NCBI RefSeq assembly: GCF_029774175.1
Contig: NZ_CP103834.1
Span: 1 to 64,000, forward strand
From: Actinobacillus genomosp. 1
Lineage (GTDB): Bacteria > Pseudomonadota > Gammaproteobacteria > Enterobacterales > Pasteurellaceae
Direction of reading: 5' to 3'
Length of the DNA stretch: 64,000 nt
Shown here: one piece after another, positions 16,390 to 24,588 of the stretch
Position numbering within the stretch: position 1 is the first letter of the stretch
Layout of the letters: the number at the start of each line of letters is the position of its first letter
Translations under genes and position numbers: made by a program
Notes under the pieces: generated by a model
Databases searched by the model: none
What the model was told of the DNA's origin: nothing
The model's input: only the letters and a program-made list of their open reading frames with translations

Positions 16390-17472
16390 ATGTTAGTTTG
16401 GCTTGCTGAGTATTTAGTTCAATACAATACAGCATTTAACGTTGTATCTTATATTACTTTCCGTGCAATTATGGCATTGCTTACCGCAATGGGTATCGGT
16501 TTATGGATTGGCCCTGAAGTGATTCGTCGCTTACAGCTTTTAAAATTCGGTCAAGAAGTGCGTAATGATGGTCCGGAAAGCCACTTCAAAAAACGTGGTA
16601 CGCCGACCATGGGCGGTATTATGATTTTAATCGCTATCGGTGTGAGTACCTTACTTTGGGCGGATTTACGTAACAGCTATGTTTGGTTTGTGCTGTTCGT
16701 GTTATTCGGCTACGGTGCGGTCGGTTTTGTTGATGACTATTGGAAAATCAAACGTAAAAATACCGATGGTTTAATTGCACGTTGGAAATATTTCTGGCTG
16801 TCGGTGATTGCGCTGATTGCGGTATTCGGTATTTATGCGGTCGGTAAAGATACGACGGCAACTCAATTAGTGGTACCGTTCTTTAAAGACTTTATGCCGC
16901 AGCTTGGTATTTTCTTTATCATTCTGTCTTATTTTGTAATTGTCGGCACTTCAAACGCAGTAAACCTCACGGACGGTTTAGATGGTTTAGCGATTGTACC
17001 GACTATTATGGTGGCATCGGCTTTTGCACTCATTGCATGGGCGACCGGTAACTTTAATTTTGCGCAATATTTACATATTCCGTTTGTACCGAATGCCGGT
17101 GAATTAGTGATTCTATGTACGGCAATTGTTGGCGCAGGTTTAGGTTTCTTATGGTACAACACCTACCCGGCACAAGTATTTATGGGCGATGTTGGCTCAC
17201 TTTCATTAGGCGGTGCATTAGGCACGATAGCGGTATTGGTTCGCCAAGAATTATTACTCGTGATTATGGGCGGTGTATTCGTGGTGGAAGCACTTTCGGT
17301 AATTTTACAAGTCGGCTCATACAAACTTCGCCAAAAACGTATTTTCCGTATGGCGCCGATTCATCATCACTTCGAATTAAAAGGTTGGCCGGAGCCTCGT
17401 GTTATCGTGCGATTCTGGATCATTACCTTGATGCTTGTATTAGTTGGCTTAGTCACATTAAAACTTCGTTAA
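16390..17472 (+). CDS. mraY: Phospho-N-acetylmuramoyl-pentapeptide transferase
   Basis: MraY transfers phospho-MurNAc-pentapeptide from UDP to undecaprenyl phosphate to make lipid I in the inner membrane. The 360-residue polytopic protein matches E. coli in length. It has ten likely membrane helices, the KKRGTPTMGGI loop (near 68-78), FVDDYWK, NAVNLTDGLDGLA and FMGDVGSLSLGG motifs with the catalytic aspartates, and the cytoplasmic MAPIHHHFEL histidine loop. A clean intrinsic terminator lies directly after its stop, splitting the dcw transcript before murD. Confidence 0.98.
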   Translation: MLVWLAEYLVQYNTAFNVVSYITFRAIMALLTAMGIGLWIGPEVIRRLQLLKFGQEVRNDGPESHFKKRGTPTMGGIMILIAIGVSTLLWADLRNSYVWFVLFVLFGYGAVGFVDDYWKIKRKNTDGLIARWKYFWLSVIALIAVFGIYAVGKDTTATQLVVPFFKDFMPQLGIFFIILSYFVIVGTSNAVNLTDGLDGLAIVPTIMVASAFALIAWATGNFNFAQYLHIPFVPNAGELVILCTAIVGAGLGFLWYNTYPAQVFMGDVGSLSLGGALGTIAVLVRQELLLVIMGGVFVVEALSVILQVGSYKLRQKRIFRMAPIHHHFELKGWPEPRVIVRFWIITLMLVLVGLVTLKLR

Positions 17473-17476
17473 TCAT

Positions 17477-17499
17477 AGGTGGGCTTGACCCACCTTTTT
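17477..17499 (+). terminator. Intrinsic terminator inside the dcw cluster, between mraY and murD
   Basis: AGGTGGG (17477-17483) and CCCACCT (17489-17495) make a GC-rich 7-bp perfect stem with loop CTTGA, followed by TTTT (17496-17499). It begins 5 bases after the mraY stop codon. This is a textbook Rho-independent terminator within what is usually one long operon. Confidence 0.8.
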
Positions 17500-17555
17500 C
17501 GCTTGCAAGCGGTCTGATTTATCCAAATTTTTACCAATTATAAAGAGATTCAATT

Positions 17556-18866
17556 ATGCAAAACCAATATAAAGATAAGGTCGTTACCATTATCGGCTTA
17601 GGCAAAACAGGTTTATCTTGTGTCGAATTTTTTGCGGATAAGCAAGCAAAAGTACAAGTAATTGATACCCGTGAAAAACCGGCAGGTGCCGACCAGCTTC
17701 CGGCAGATGTACCGTTGCATACCGGCGGTTTAAACAGCGAATGGCTATTAGCTTCCGATTTAATTGTGATTAGCCCGGGGCTTGCATTGGCTACACCGGA
17801 AATTCAACAAGCTATCAATGCCGGTGTGGAAGTGGTTGGCGATATCGAATTATTTGTGCGTGAAGCGAAAGCACCGATTATTGCGATTACCGGTGCAAAC
17901 GGCAAAAGCACGGTCACGACATTAGTGACCGAAATGGCAAAACAGGCGGGGATTAAAGTCGGTATGGGCGGCAATATTGGGGTGCCGGTATTAAGTCTAT
18001 TGAATGAAGAATATGAATTGTTTGTGTTGGAGCTGTCCAGCTTCCAATTAGAAACCACTTCTTCTTTAAAAGCAGTTGCGGCAACCATTTTAAATATCAG
18101 TGAAGATCATATGGATCGTTACAATAACTCGGTTGAAGAATATCGTTTAGCGAAATTGCGTATTTACGACAATGCCGAGAATGTGATTGTAAATGGTGAA
18201 GATAGACTGACTTATCCTCTTGAAACGCAAGCGGTTAAAAAATTGATTCGTTTTGCAGAACATAATGCCGAGTACATTATGCGCAACGGTATTTTATATT
18301 CGGGTGATGATGCAATTATCCCAACCAAAGAAATGCTGATTTCAGGTCGTCATAATGAAATGAATGCGTTAGCGGCGATGGCTTTAGCCGAAGCGGCAGG
18401 TATTTCTCGCGAAGGGATTGTAAAAGCATTGCAAGTGTACGGCGGTTTAGAGCACCGTTTCCAAGCGGTAAAAACCAATGACGGTGTGCGTTGGGTAAAT
18501 GATTCGAAAGCAACCAATGTCGGCAGTACGGTAGCGGCACTCAACGGCTTACAAGTGGCGGGAACGCTTTATTTGTTACTCGGCGGCGACGGTAAAGCCG
18601 CTGATTTTTCCGAGTTAAAACCGCTTATTAATAAACCGAATATCGTTTGTTATTGCTTCGGTCAGGACGGCGCGCAATTAGCCTCATTATCAAACCAAAG
18701 CGTATTGGTGGAGACTATGCAACAAGCGATTGAACAAATTCGTCCGCAACTGAAAAAAGGCGATATGGTGCTACTGTCACCGGCTTGCGCAAGCCTCGAT
18801 CAATTTAAGAACTTTGAAGAACGTGGACAGGTTTTTGTCAAATTAGCTCAGGAAGTAACCGCTTAA
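17556..18866 (+). CDS. murD: UDP-MurNAc-L-alanine:D-glutamate ligase
   Basis: MurD adds D-glutamate to UDP-MurNAc-L-alanine. The 436-residue protein begins with the Rossmann-like VVTIIGLGKTGLSCVEFF, has the ATP loop ITGANGKSTVTTLV near residue 111-124 and the C-terminal motifs VNDSKATN and LLLGGDGKAADF. Ribosome binding site AAAGAG lies 8 bases before the ATG. It ends 1 base before ftsW. Because of the terminator upstream, part of its expression may come from a local promoter or from read-through. Confidence 0.97.
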   Translation: MQNQYKDKVVTIIGLGKTGLSCVEFFADKQAKVQVIDTREKPAGADQLPADVPLHTGGLNSEWLLASDLIVISPGLALATPEIQQAINAGVEVVGDIELFVREAKAPIIAITGANGKSTVTTLVTEMAKQAGIKVGMGGNIGVPVLSLLNEEYELFVLELSSFQLETTSSLKAVAATILNISEDHMDRYNNSVEEYRLAKLRIYDNAENVIVNGEDRLTYPLETQAVKKLIRFAEHNAEYIMRNGILYSGDDAIIPTKEMLISGRHNEMNALAAMALAEAAGISREGIVKALQVYGGLEHRFQAVKTNDGVRWVNDSKATNVGSTVAALNGLQVAGTLYLLLGGDGKAADFSELKPLINKPNIVCYCFGQDGAQLASLSNQSVLVETMQQAIEQIRPQLKKGDMVLLSPACASLDQFKNFEERGQVFVKLAQEVTA

Positions 18867-18867
18867 T

Positions 18868-20046
18868 ATGTTAGAAAGATTGAAGACAGAATGGGATAAA
18901 TGGGTTCGATTAACACCGGCTAATTCGTTATACGATCGTACTTTGCTCTGGTTATTTTTCGGCTTACTGGTTATCGGATTTGTGATGGTCACCTCGGCAT
19001 CTATTCCGGTCAGTACCCGTTTGAATAATGATCCGTTTTACTTTGCGGTGCGTGACGGCGTTTATTTGGCGGCGGCATTGTTTGCCTTTGTCACGATAGT
19101 ACAAATTCCGACGGAAAGCTGGGAAAAACGGAATGTACTCTTTTTTCTCGTATCGCTGGTTTTTCTAGTACTGGTACTTATTTTCGGCAGAAGTATTAAC
19201 GGTGCGGTGCGTTGGATCCCATTAGGACCGATTAATTTCCAACCGGCGGAATTGGCGAAATTAGCCATTATTTGTTATTTTTCCAGCTTCTACGTACGAA
19301 AATACGATGAGATGCGAACCAAGCGATTAAGTTTTATTCGCCCGATGGTAATTCTCAGCATTTTCGGTTTCCTATTGCTGTTACAACCGGACTTAGGTAG
19401 TACTTTCGTACTCTTTATGCTTACTTTTGCGATGTTATTTATTATGGGTGCAAGAGTGATGCAATTTCTATTTTTAGGCGTGACCGGTATTTTGTTATTT
19501 GCCTTTTTAGTACTGACATCGGAATATCGTTTAAAACGGGTTACTTCGTTTATGGATCCGTTTGCCGATGCTTACGGGGACGGTTTCCAGCTTTCAAATT
19601 CACAAATGGCGTTCGGTCAGGGTGAGTTTTGGGGAAAGGGATTAGGTAATTCGATTCAAAAACTGGAATATCTTCCCGAAGCGCATACCGACTTTGTTAT
19701 GGCGGTGGTCGGTGAAGAATTCGGTTTTATCGGCATTGTCGCCATCGTCATTTTACTTTCGGTATTATCGTTACGCGCACTTAAAATCAGCCGAGACGCG
19801 TTAAAACTTGAAGCGCGTTTCAGAGGTTTTTTTGCTTTCGGTATTGCGATTTGGATTTTTATTCAAGGCTTTGTGAACTTAGGCGTTGCCTCAGGTTTAT
19901 TGCCAACCAAAGGTTTGACTTTCCCGCTCGTAAGTTACGGCGGATCAAGTTTGGTGATTATGTCGATCGCTATTGCGGTACTTTTACGCATAGACTATGA
20001 AAATCGCCTAGAACTGGTTGGACACGCTCAAATTAAAGAGAGTTAA
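18868..20046 (+). CDS. ftsW: Septal peptidoglycan polymerase FtsW
   Basis: FtsW is the SEDS-family glycosyltransferase that polymerises lipid II at the septum together with FtsI. The 392-residue protein has about ten membrane helices and the SEDS signatures: FQPAELAKLA near residue 127-136, LLLQPDLGSTF near 168-178, PEAHTDFVMAVVGEEFGF near 267-284 and LVSYGGSSL near the C terminus. The start ATG at 18868 follows the murD stop almost directly (TAATATG), so translation is probably coupled. An inverted USS hairpin follows. Confidence 0.96.
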   Translation: MLERLKTEWDKWVRLTPANSLYDRTLLWLFFGLLVIGFVMVTSASIPVSTRLNNDPFYFAVRDGVYLAAALFAFVTIVQIPTESWEKRNVLFFLVSLVFLVLVLIFGRSINGAVRWIPLGPINFQPAELAKLAIICYFSSFYVRKYDEMRTKRLSFIRPMVILSIFGFLLLLQPDLGSTFVLFMLTFAMLFIMGARVMQFLFLGVTGILLFAFLVLTSEYRLKRVTSFMDPFADAYGDGFQLSNSQMAFGQGEFWGKGLGNSIQKLEYLPEAHTDFVMAVVGEEFGFIGIVAIVILLSVLSLRALKISRDALKLEARFRGFFAFGIAIWIFIQGFVNLGVASGLLPTKGLTFPLVSYGGSSLVIMSIAIAVLLRIDYENRLELVGHAQIKES

Positions 20047-20051
20047 GATCA

Positions 20052-20097
20052 ACAAGCGGTCGGAATTTGCAAAAAATTTGCAAAAACTGACCGCTTT
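20052..20097 (+). terminator. Inverted USS pair (possible terminator) between ftsW and murG
   Basis: ACAAGCGGTC (20052-20061) and GACCGCTTT (20089-20097) face each other across a loop with two TTTGCAAA-like segments. The right arm is followed by CTTTTTCC. It is the second candidate transcript barrier in the dcw cluster. A further USS core starts at 20158. Confidence 0.6.
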
Positions 20098-20200
20098 CTT
20101 TTTCCGAAAATTGTCAATTTCCTGTACAATAACAACAATTTGTCTAAAAAAAGTTTCACAAGCGGTCGATTCCGCTCAAAAGTTTGTAAAAGAGATCAAA

Positions 20201-21256
20201 ATGGCTAAAAAACTTCTTGTTATGGCAGGCGGAACCGGCGGACACGTATTCCCGGCAATTGCGGTTGCCCGTGAGTTGCAAAAGCAAGGCTGGGAGATCC
20301 GTTGGTTAGGTACTCAAGATCGAATGGAAGCCGACCTTGTGCCAAAGCACGGTATTCCGATTGAGTTTATTCAAATTTCCGGATTAAAAGGAAAAGGTAT
20401 CGGCGCATTGCTGAAAGCACCCTTTGCGATTTTTAAAGCGGTAATGCAGGCTCGTAAAATTATCAAGAATTATCAACCTGATGCGGTGCTCGGTATGGGC
20501 GGATATGTATCCGGTCCGGGCGGTATTGCCGCAAAATTATGCGGTGTACCGGTTATTTTACACGAACAAAATGCGGTTGCCGGTTTAACTAACGTATGGT
20601 TGGCAAAAATTGCCCGCCGTGTGTTGCAAGCGTTTCCGACCGCTTTTCCGAATGCGGAAGTCGTCGGTAATCCGGTGCGTGAAGATTTATCTCAACTTGA
20701 AGCGCCGGAAGTACGTTTTGCCGAACGAGGTTACCCGATCAATATTTTAGTGATGGGCGGTAGCCAAGGTGCAAGAGTGATTAACCAAACCGTACCTGAA
20801 GTGGCTAAACAGCTTGGACAGAATGTATTCATCAGTCATCAAGTCGGTAAAGGCAATTTAAGCGGTGTTGAAGAGATTTATAAAGAAACGGGTAACGGTA
20901 TTGCGGCAGAATTTATTGACGATATGGCACAAGCCTATAACTGGGCGGATCTCGTCATTTGTCGCTCGGGGGCTTTAACCGTATGCGAAATTGCCGCAGC
21001 GGGCTTGCCGGCAATTTTTGTACCTTATCAGCATAAAGATCGTCAGCAATATTTGAATGCGACTTATTTAGCGGATGATGGTGCGGCAATTATTATTGAG
21101 CAACAAGATTTTACGCCGCAAGCTTTATTGAATGCGTTACAACCGTTAATCGCCGATCGCCGAAAACTCACCGAAATGGCGGTCAAAGCCAGAGCGAAAG
21201 CAACGCCTACCGCAGCACAACGTGTGGCGGAAGTGATTATCGAACAAGCTAAATAG
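20201..21256 (+). CDS. murG: UDP-GlcNAc:lipid I N-acetylglucosaminyltransferase
   Basis: MurG converts lipid I to lipid II on the inner face of the membrane. The start is set at 20201 (MAKKLLVMAGGTGGHVFPAIAVA), because the glycine-rich GGTGGH motif is N-terminal in the family. The frame is open further upstream only through the ftsW tail and the USS region. The 351-residue protein has the conserved HEQNAVAGLTN, VMGGSQGARVIN and CRSGALTVCEIAAAGLPAI motifs of the GT28 fold. The ribosome binding site AAAGAGA is weak. A -10-like TACAAT lies at 20125 in the gap after ftsW and may give local transcription. Confidence 0.97.
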   Translation: MAKKLLVMAGGTGGHVFPAIAVARELQKQGWEIRWLGTQDRMEADLVPKHGIPIEFIQISGLKGKGIGALLKAPFAIFKAVMQARKIIKNYQPDAVLGMGGYVSGPGGIAAKLCGVPVILHEQNAVAGLTNVWLAKIARRVLQAFPTAFPNAEVVGNPVREDLSQLEAPEVRFAERGYPINILVMGGSQGARVINQTVPEVAKQLGQNVFISHQVGKGNLSGVEEIYKETGNGIAAEFIDDMAQAYNWADLVICRSGALTVCEIAAAGLPAIFVPYQHKDRQQYLNATYLADDGAAIIIEQQDFTPQALLNALQPLIADRRKLTEMAVKARAKATPTAAQRVAEVIIEQAK

Positions 21257-21307
21257 TTTTAAATGCAATCAACAAAAATATTTGGTTGCACAGATAGGAA
21301 AACAACA

Positions 21308-22735
21308 ATGAAAAATTTCCAAGATAAAATTAAAAAATTAGTGCCGGAAATGCGCCGTGTAAATCAAATCCATTTTATCGGTATCGGCGGTGCCGGTATG
21401 AGCGGTATTGCCGAAGTGCTGTTAAATGAAGGCTATCAAATTTCCGGTTCGGATATTGCCGAAGGTCCGGTAACTAAACGTTTAGCTGAAGCTGGTGCGA
21501 AAGTGTTTATCGGGCATCAAGCGGAAAATGTTGCCGGTGCGAGCGTAGTGGTGGCTTCCAGTGCGATTGACGACAGTAATCCGGAAGTGCGTGCGGCAAA
21601 AGAAGCGCGTATTCCGGTGATTCAACGTGCGCAAATGTTAGCGGAGATTATGCGCTTCCGTCACGGTATTGCGGTTGCGGGAACACACGGTAAAACCACT
21701 ACCACCGCAATGATTTCAATGATCTATACCGAAGCACAATTGGATCCGACATTTGTAAACGGCGGTTTAGTAAAATCAGCCGGTAAAAATGCGCATTTAG
21801 GCGCGAGCCGTTATTTAATTGCGGAAGCGGATGAAAGTGATGCGTCATTCTTGCATTTACAACCGATGGTTTCGGTCGTGACCAATATCGAGCCGGATCA
21901 TATGGATACTTACGGCGGCGATTTCGAACAGATGAAAGCGACCTATGTAAAATTCTTACGTAACCTACCGTTCTACGGTTTAGCGGTTATGTGTGCCGAC
22001 GATGAAACGGTAATGGAAATCGCACCGCAAGTCGGTCGCCAAGTTTTAACTTACGGTTTTAGCGAAAAAGCCGATTATCGTATCGAAGATTACCAACAAA
22101 CCGGTTTCCAAGGGCATTACACCGTTGTTTGTCCGAACGGCGAACGCATTGACGTATTATTGAACGTACCGGGTAAACATAATGCACTAAATGCAACCGC
22201 CGCACTTGCAGTGGCGAAAGAAGAAGGAATTGCTAACGAAGCGATTTTAGCCGCGCTTGCCGATTTCCAAGGTGCAGGTCGTCGTTTTGACCAATTGGGT
22301 TCATTTATTCGTCCGAACGGTAAAGTGATGTTGGTTGATGACTACGGTCACCACCCGACTGAAGTGGACGTAACGATTAAAGCGGCTCGTTCCGGCTGGG
22401 AAAATAAACGTGTGGTGATGATTTTCCAACCGCACCGTTATTCGCGTACTCGTGATTTATTCGATGATTTCGTACAAGTGCTATCACAAGTCGATGCGTT
22501 AATTATGCTCGAAGTGTATGCGGCGGGCGAAGCACCTATTGTAGGTGCGGACAGTAAAGCGTTATGTCGTTCAATCCGTAATTTGGGTAAAGTGGATCCG
22601 ATTTTAGTTTCGGATACCGATCAGCTTGGTGAAGTATTAGATCAAATTATCCAAGACGGCGATTTAATCCTCGCACAAGGTGCAGGCAGCGTAAGCCGAA
22701 TTTCTCGTGGCTTGGCGGAGAGCTGGAAAGCGTAA
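21308..22735 (+). CDS. murC: UDP-N-acetylmuramate:L-alanine ligase
   Basis: MurC adds L-alanine to UDP-MurNAc, the first peptide step. The start at 21308 (MKNFQDKIKKLVPEMRRV) follows AGGAAAACAACA; an earlier in-frame ATG at 21263 lacks a binding site. The 475-residue product matches the Haemophilus length. Motifs include the N-terminal FIGIGGAGMSGIAE, the ATP loop AGTHGKTTTTAM near residue 120-131, EADESDASFL and FQPHRYSRT. An inverted USS pair follows the stop codon. Confidence 0.97.
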   Translation: MKNFQDKIKKLVPEMRRVNQIHFIGIGGAGMSGIAEVLLNEGYQISGSDIAEGPVTKRLAEAGAKVFIGHQAENVAGASVVVASSAIDDSNPEVRAAKEARIPVIQRAQMLAEIMRFRHGIAVAGTHGKTTTTAMISMIYTEAQLDPTFVNGGLVKSAGKNAHLGASRYLIAEADESDASFLHLQPMVSVVTNIEPDHMDTYGGDFEQMKATYVKFLRNLPFYGLAVMCADDETVMEIAPQVGRQVLTYGFSEKADYRIEDYQQTGFQGHYTVVCPNGERIDVLLNVPGKHNALNATAALAVAKEEGIANEAILAALADFQGAGRRFDQLGSFIRPNGKVMLVDDYGHHPTEVDVTIKAARSGWENKRVVMIFQPHRYSRTRDLFDDFVQVLSQVDALIMLEVYAAGEAPIVGADSKALCRSIRNLGKVDPILVSDTDQLGEVLDQIIQDGDLILAQGAGSVSRISRGLAESWKA

Positions 22736-22780
22736 TAAGCGGTAAGATTTACAAAAAAGTTTGCAAAATCGACCGCTTGT
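22736..22780 (+). terminator. Inverted USS hairpin between murC and ddl
   Basis: TAAGCGGTAAGATTT starts just after the murC stop and faces AATCGACCGCTTGTA, which carries the complete USS core complement. The T run after the right arm is interrupted, so termination would be partial at best. Confidence 0.5.
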
Positions 22781-22857
22781 AAATCTCTATTGATTGGCTC
22801 TCCTTCTAACTCCTCTTGATGAAAGAGAACGGAATGAAATTGGAAAAGGTATAAAAA

Positions 22858-23769
22858 ATGAGTATTAAAGACGAAAAAATTGCGGTGTTATTTGGCGGCG
22901 TTTCTCAAGAGCGTGAAGTATCGCTAAATTCAGGTGCGGCGGTAACCGAAGCGTTAAAATCGCTTGGCTATAATGTAGAAGGTATTGATACTAAAGATTT
23001 CCCGATTGAAAAATTAAAAGAAAAAGGGATTCAACGCGTTTTCAATATTTTACACGGCGGTATCGGTGAAAACGGTGTGTTACAAGGCGCATTGGAGCAA
23101 ATGGGTATTCCTTATACCGGTTGCGGGGTAATGGCGTCTGCGGTGACCTTAGATAAATTCCGTACCAAATTAATGTGGCAAGCGGTCGGATTACCAACCG
23201 CCGAAATGGTGGTTATTCGTCGCGGAGAAGCGGTCGATTCCGAACAAATTATTGCAAAATTAGGTCTGCCTGTTTTTGTTAAACCTTCAAGCGAAGGTTC
23301 AAGTGTCGGGGTAACTAAGGTAAAAACGGTTGAGCAATTATTACCGGCGGTGGAAGAAGCGTTAAAATTCGACTCTATCGTATTGGTTGAAGCATTTCTT
23401 GCCGGTAACGAATATTCCGTGCCGGTATTAGACGGTCAAGTATTACCGGCGGTACAAGTGATTCCGGAAGGGGAGTTTTACGATTATCATGCCAAATATA
23501 TCTCGGATAATACGCAATACCTCGTGCCGGCGTTAAGTGATGAACGTCAAGCGGAAGTGGCTGAATTAGTCAAAGCCGCTTACGATGTTGTCGGATGTCG
23601 TGGTTGGAGTCGAATTGATGTAATGGAAGATGCGAACGGCAATTTCAATTTAGTGGAAGTGAATACTTGTCCGGGTATGACCAGCCATAGTATTTTCCCT
23701 AAATCGGCGGCAACGGTCGGGATTTCGTTTGAACAATTAGTTGAACGTGTATTGGAGTTAAGTGCTTAA
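22858..23769 (+). CDS. ddl: D-alanine:D-alanine ligase
   Basis: Ddl (the DdlB position in E. coli) joins two D-alanines for MurF, using an ATP-grasp fold. The 303-residue protein has the N-terminal VLFGGVSQEREVSLNSG, the lid-region KPSSEGSSVGVTKV (near residue 142-155), VEAFLAGNEYSVPVL and the C-terminal metal-binding VEVNTCPGMTSHSIFPKSA. It starts 122 bases after murC and its stop overlaps the ftsQ start by one base (TAATG). Confidence 0.97.
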   Translation: MSIKDEKIAVLFGGVSQEREVSLNSGAAVTEALKSLGYNVEGIDTKDFPIEKLKEKGIQRVFNILHGGIGENGVLQGALEQMGIPYTGCGVMASAVTLDKFRTKLMWQAVGLPTAEMVVIRRGEAVDSEQIIAKLGLPVFVKPSSEGSSVGVTKVKTVEQLLPAVEEALKFDSIVLVEAFLAGNEYSVPVLDGQVLPAVQVIPEGEFYDYHAKYISDNTQYLVPALSDERQAEVAELVKAAYDVVGCRGWSRIDVMEDANGNFNLVEVNTCPGMTSHSIFPKSAATVGISFEQLVERVLELSA

Positions 23770-24563
23770 TGGTTTCTGTGTTACGGAAAAAAACGGCTGC
23801 GTCCGTCCGTTTCAAACCGCTAAAAGTGAGATCTTCGTTAAATCCATTCAATCGGATAGTATTAATTAAGCCGTTGATTGTGTTATTATGCGTAATCTTT
23901 GCATTTCTTGTTTATAGCAATTGGCATAGCTGGTTGGAAAGTCTGGATCGGAACCCGATTCGGGCTTATGCACTTACCCATAAGACAAGATTTACAACAA
24001 ATGCGGATATCCGGGAAACTTTATCACAAAAACCTGTTCTAAAAGGATATTTCGGTCAAGATATTCAGGACGTTAAAGCGAAATTATTAGCGATTTCTTG
24101 GGTGAGAGATGTCGTTGTTCGAAAAGTTTATCCGGATCGTTTGAGTATCACGTTGATCGAACATAATCCCGTTGCCGTATGGAATGATGTGAACTTTTTA
24201 TCCGAGCAGGGCATTGTGTTCAGTTTACCGCCGGATAGGATAGACAAGACCGGATTTCCTATGTTGTACGGGCCCGATACGGAAGGGAAAGTGGTTTTAG
24301 AGGCTTGGAGTAAAATCAAAGCGGATTTAAAAGCACGCAATTTAGACTTATCTTCCGTTTCCGTAGATAATCGAGGCTCTTGGACAATAACGTTATCGAA
24401 TAATGTCGAACTCAGATTGGGACGCGGTGAGTGGACACCTAAAATTGATCGATTCGTGACGATTTTCCCTGAAATTGATGTACCGGAAGGACAAAAACTT
24501 TCCTATGTCGATTTACGCTATGAACATGGTGCGGCAGTCGGTTTTAGTCCTCTACCTAAATAA
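23769..24563 (+). CDS. ftsQ: Cell division protein FtsQ
   Basis: FtsQ is a bitopic inner membrane protein that anchors FtsL and FtsB in the divisome. The 264-residue protein has a basic cytoplasmic N terminus (about 1-35), one membrane helix (about 36-54, IVLLCVIFAFLVYSNW region), a POTRA domain (about 70-140) with SWVRDVVVRKVYPDRLSITLIEHNPVAVWN, and the FtsQ domain. Its ATG shares one base with the ddl stop, indicating translational coupling. It ends 25 bases before ftsA. Confidence 0.95.
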   Translation: MVSVLRKKTAASVRFKPLKVRSSLNPFNRIVLIKPLIVLLCVIFAFLVYSNWHSWLESLDRNPIRAYALTHKTRFTTNADIRETLSQKPVLKGYFGQDIQDVKAKLLAISWVRDVVVRKVYPDRLSITLIEHNPVAVWNDVNFLSEQGIVFSLPPDRIDKTGFPMLYGPDTEGKVVLEAWSKIKADLKARNLDLSSVSVDNRGSWTITLSNNVELRLGRGEWTPKIDRFVTIFPEIDVPEGQKLSYVDLRYEHGAAVGFSPLPK

Positions 24564-24588
24564 TTTTTTGCAAGCATAATATAACGAT

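Noticed and set aside
16929..17162. Open frame on the minus strand inside mraY, and many similar antisense frames across the window
   Set aside because: They lie opposite conserved housekeeping genes, have no ribosome binding sites and encode low-complexity or Ser/Arg-rich sequence. They are by-products of codon use.
20018..20200. Longer murG start within the end of ftsW
   Set aside because: The frame crosses the ftsW stop region and two USS elements. The MurG fold begins with the GGTGGH loop a few residues after 20201.
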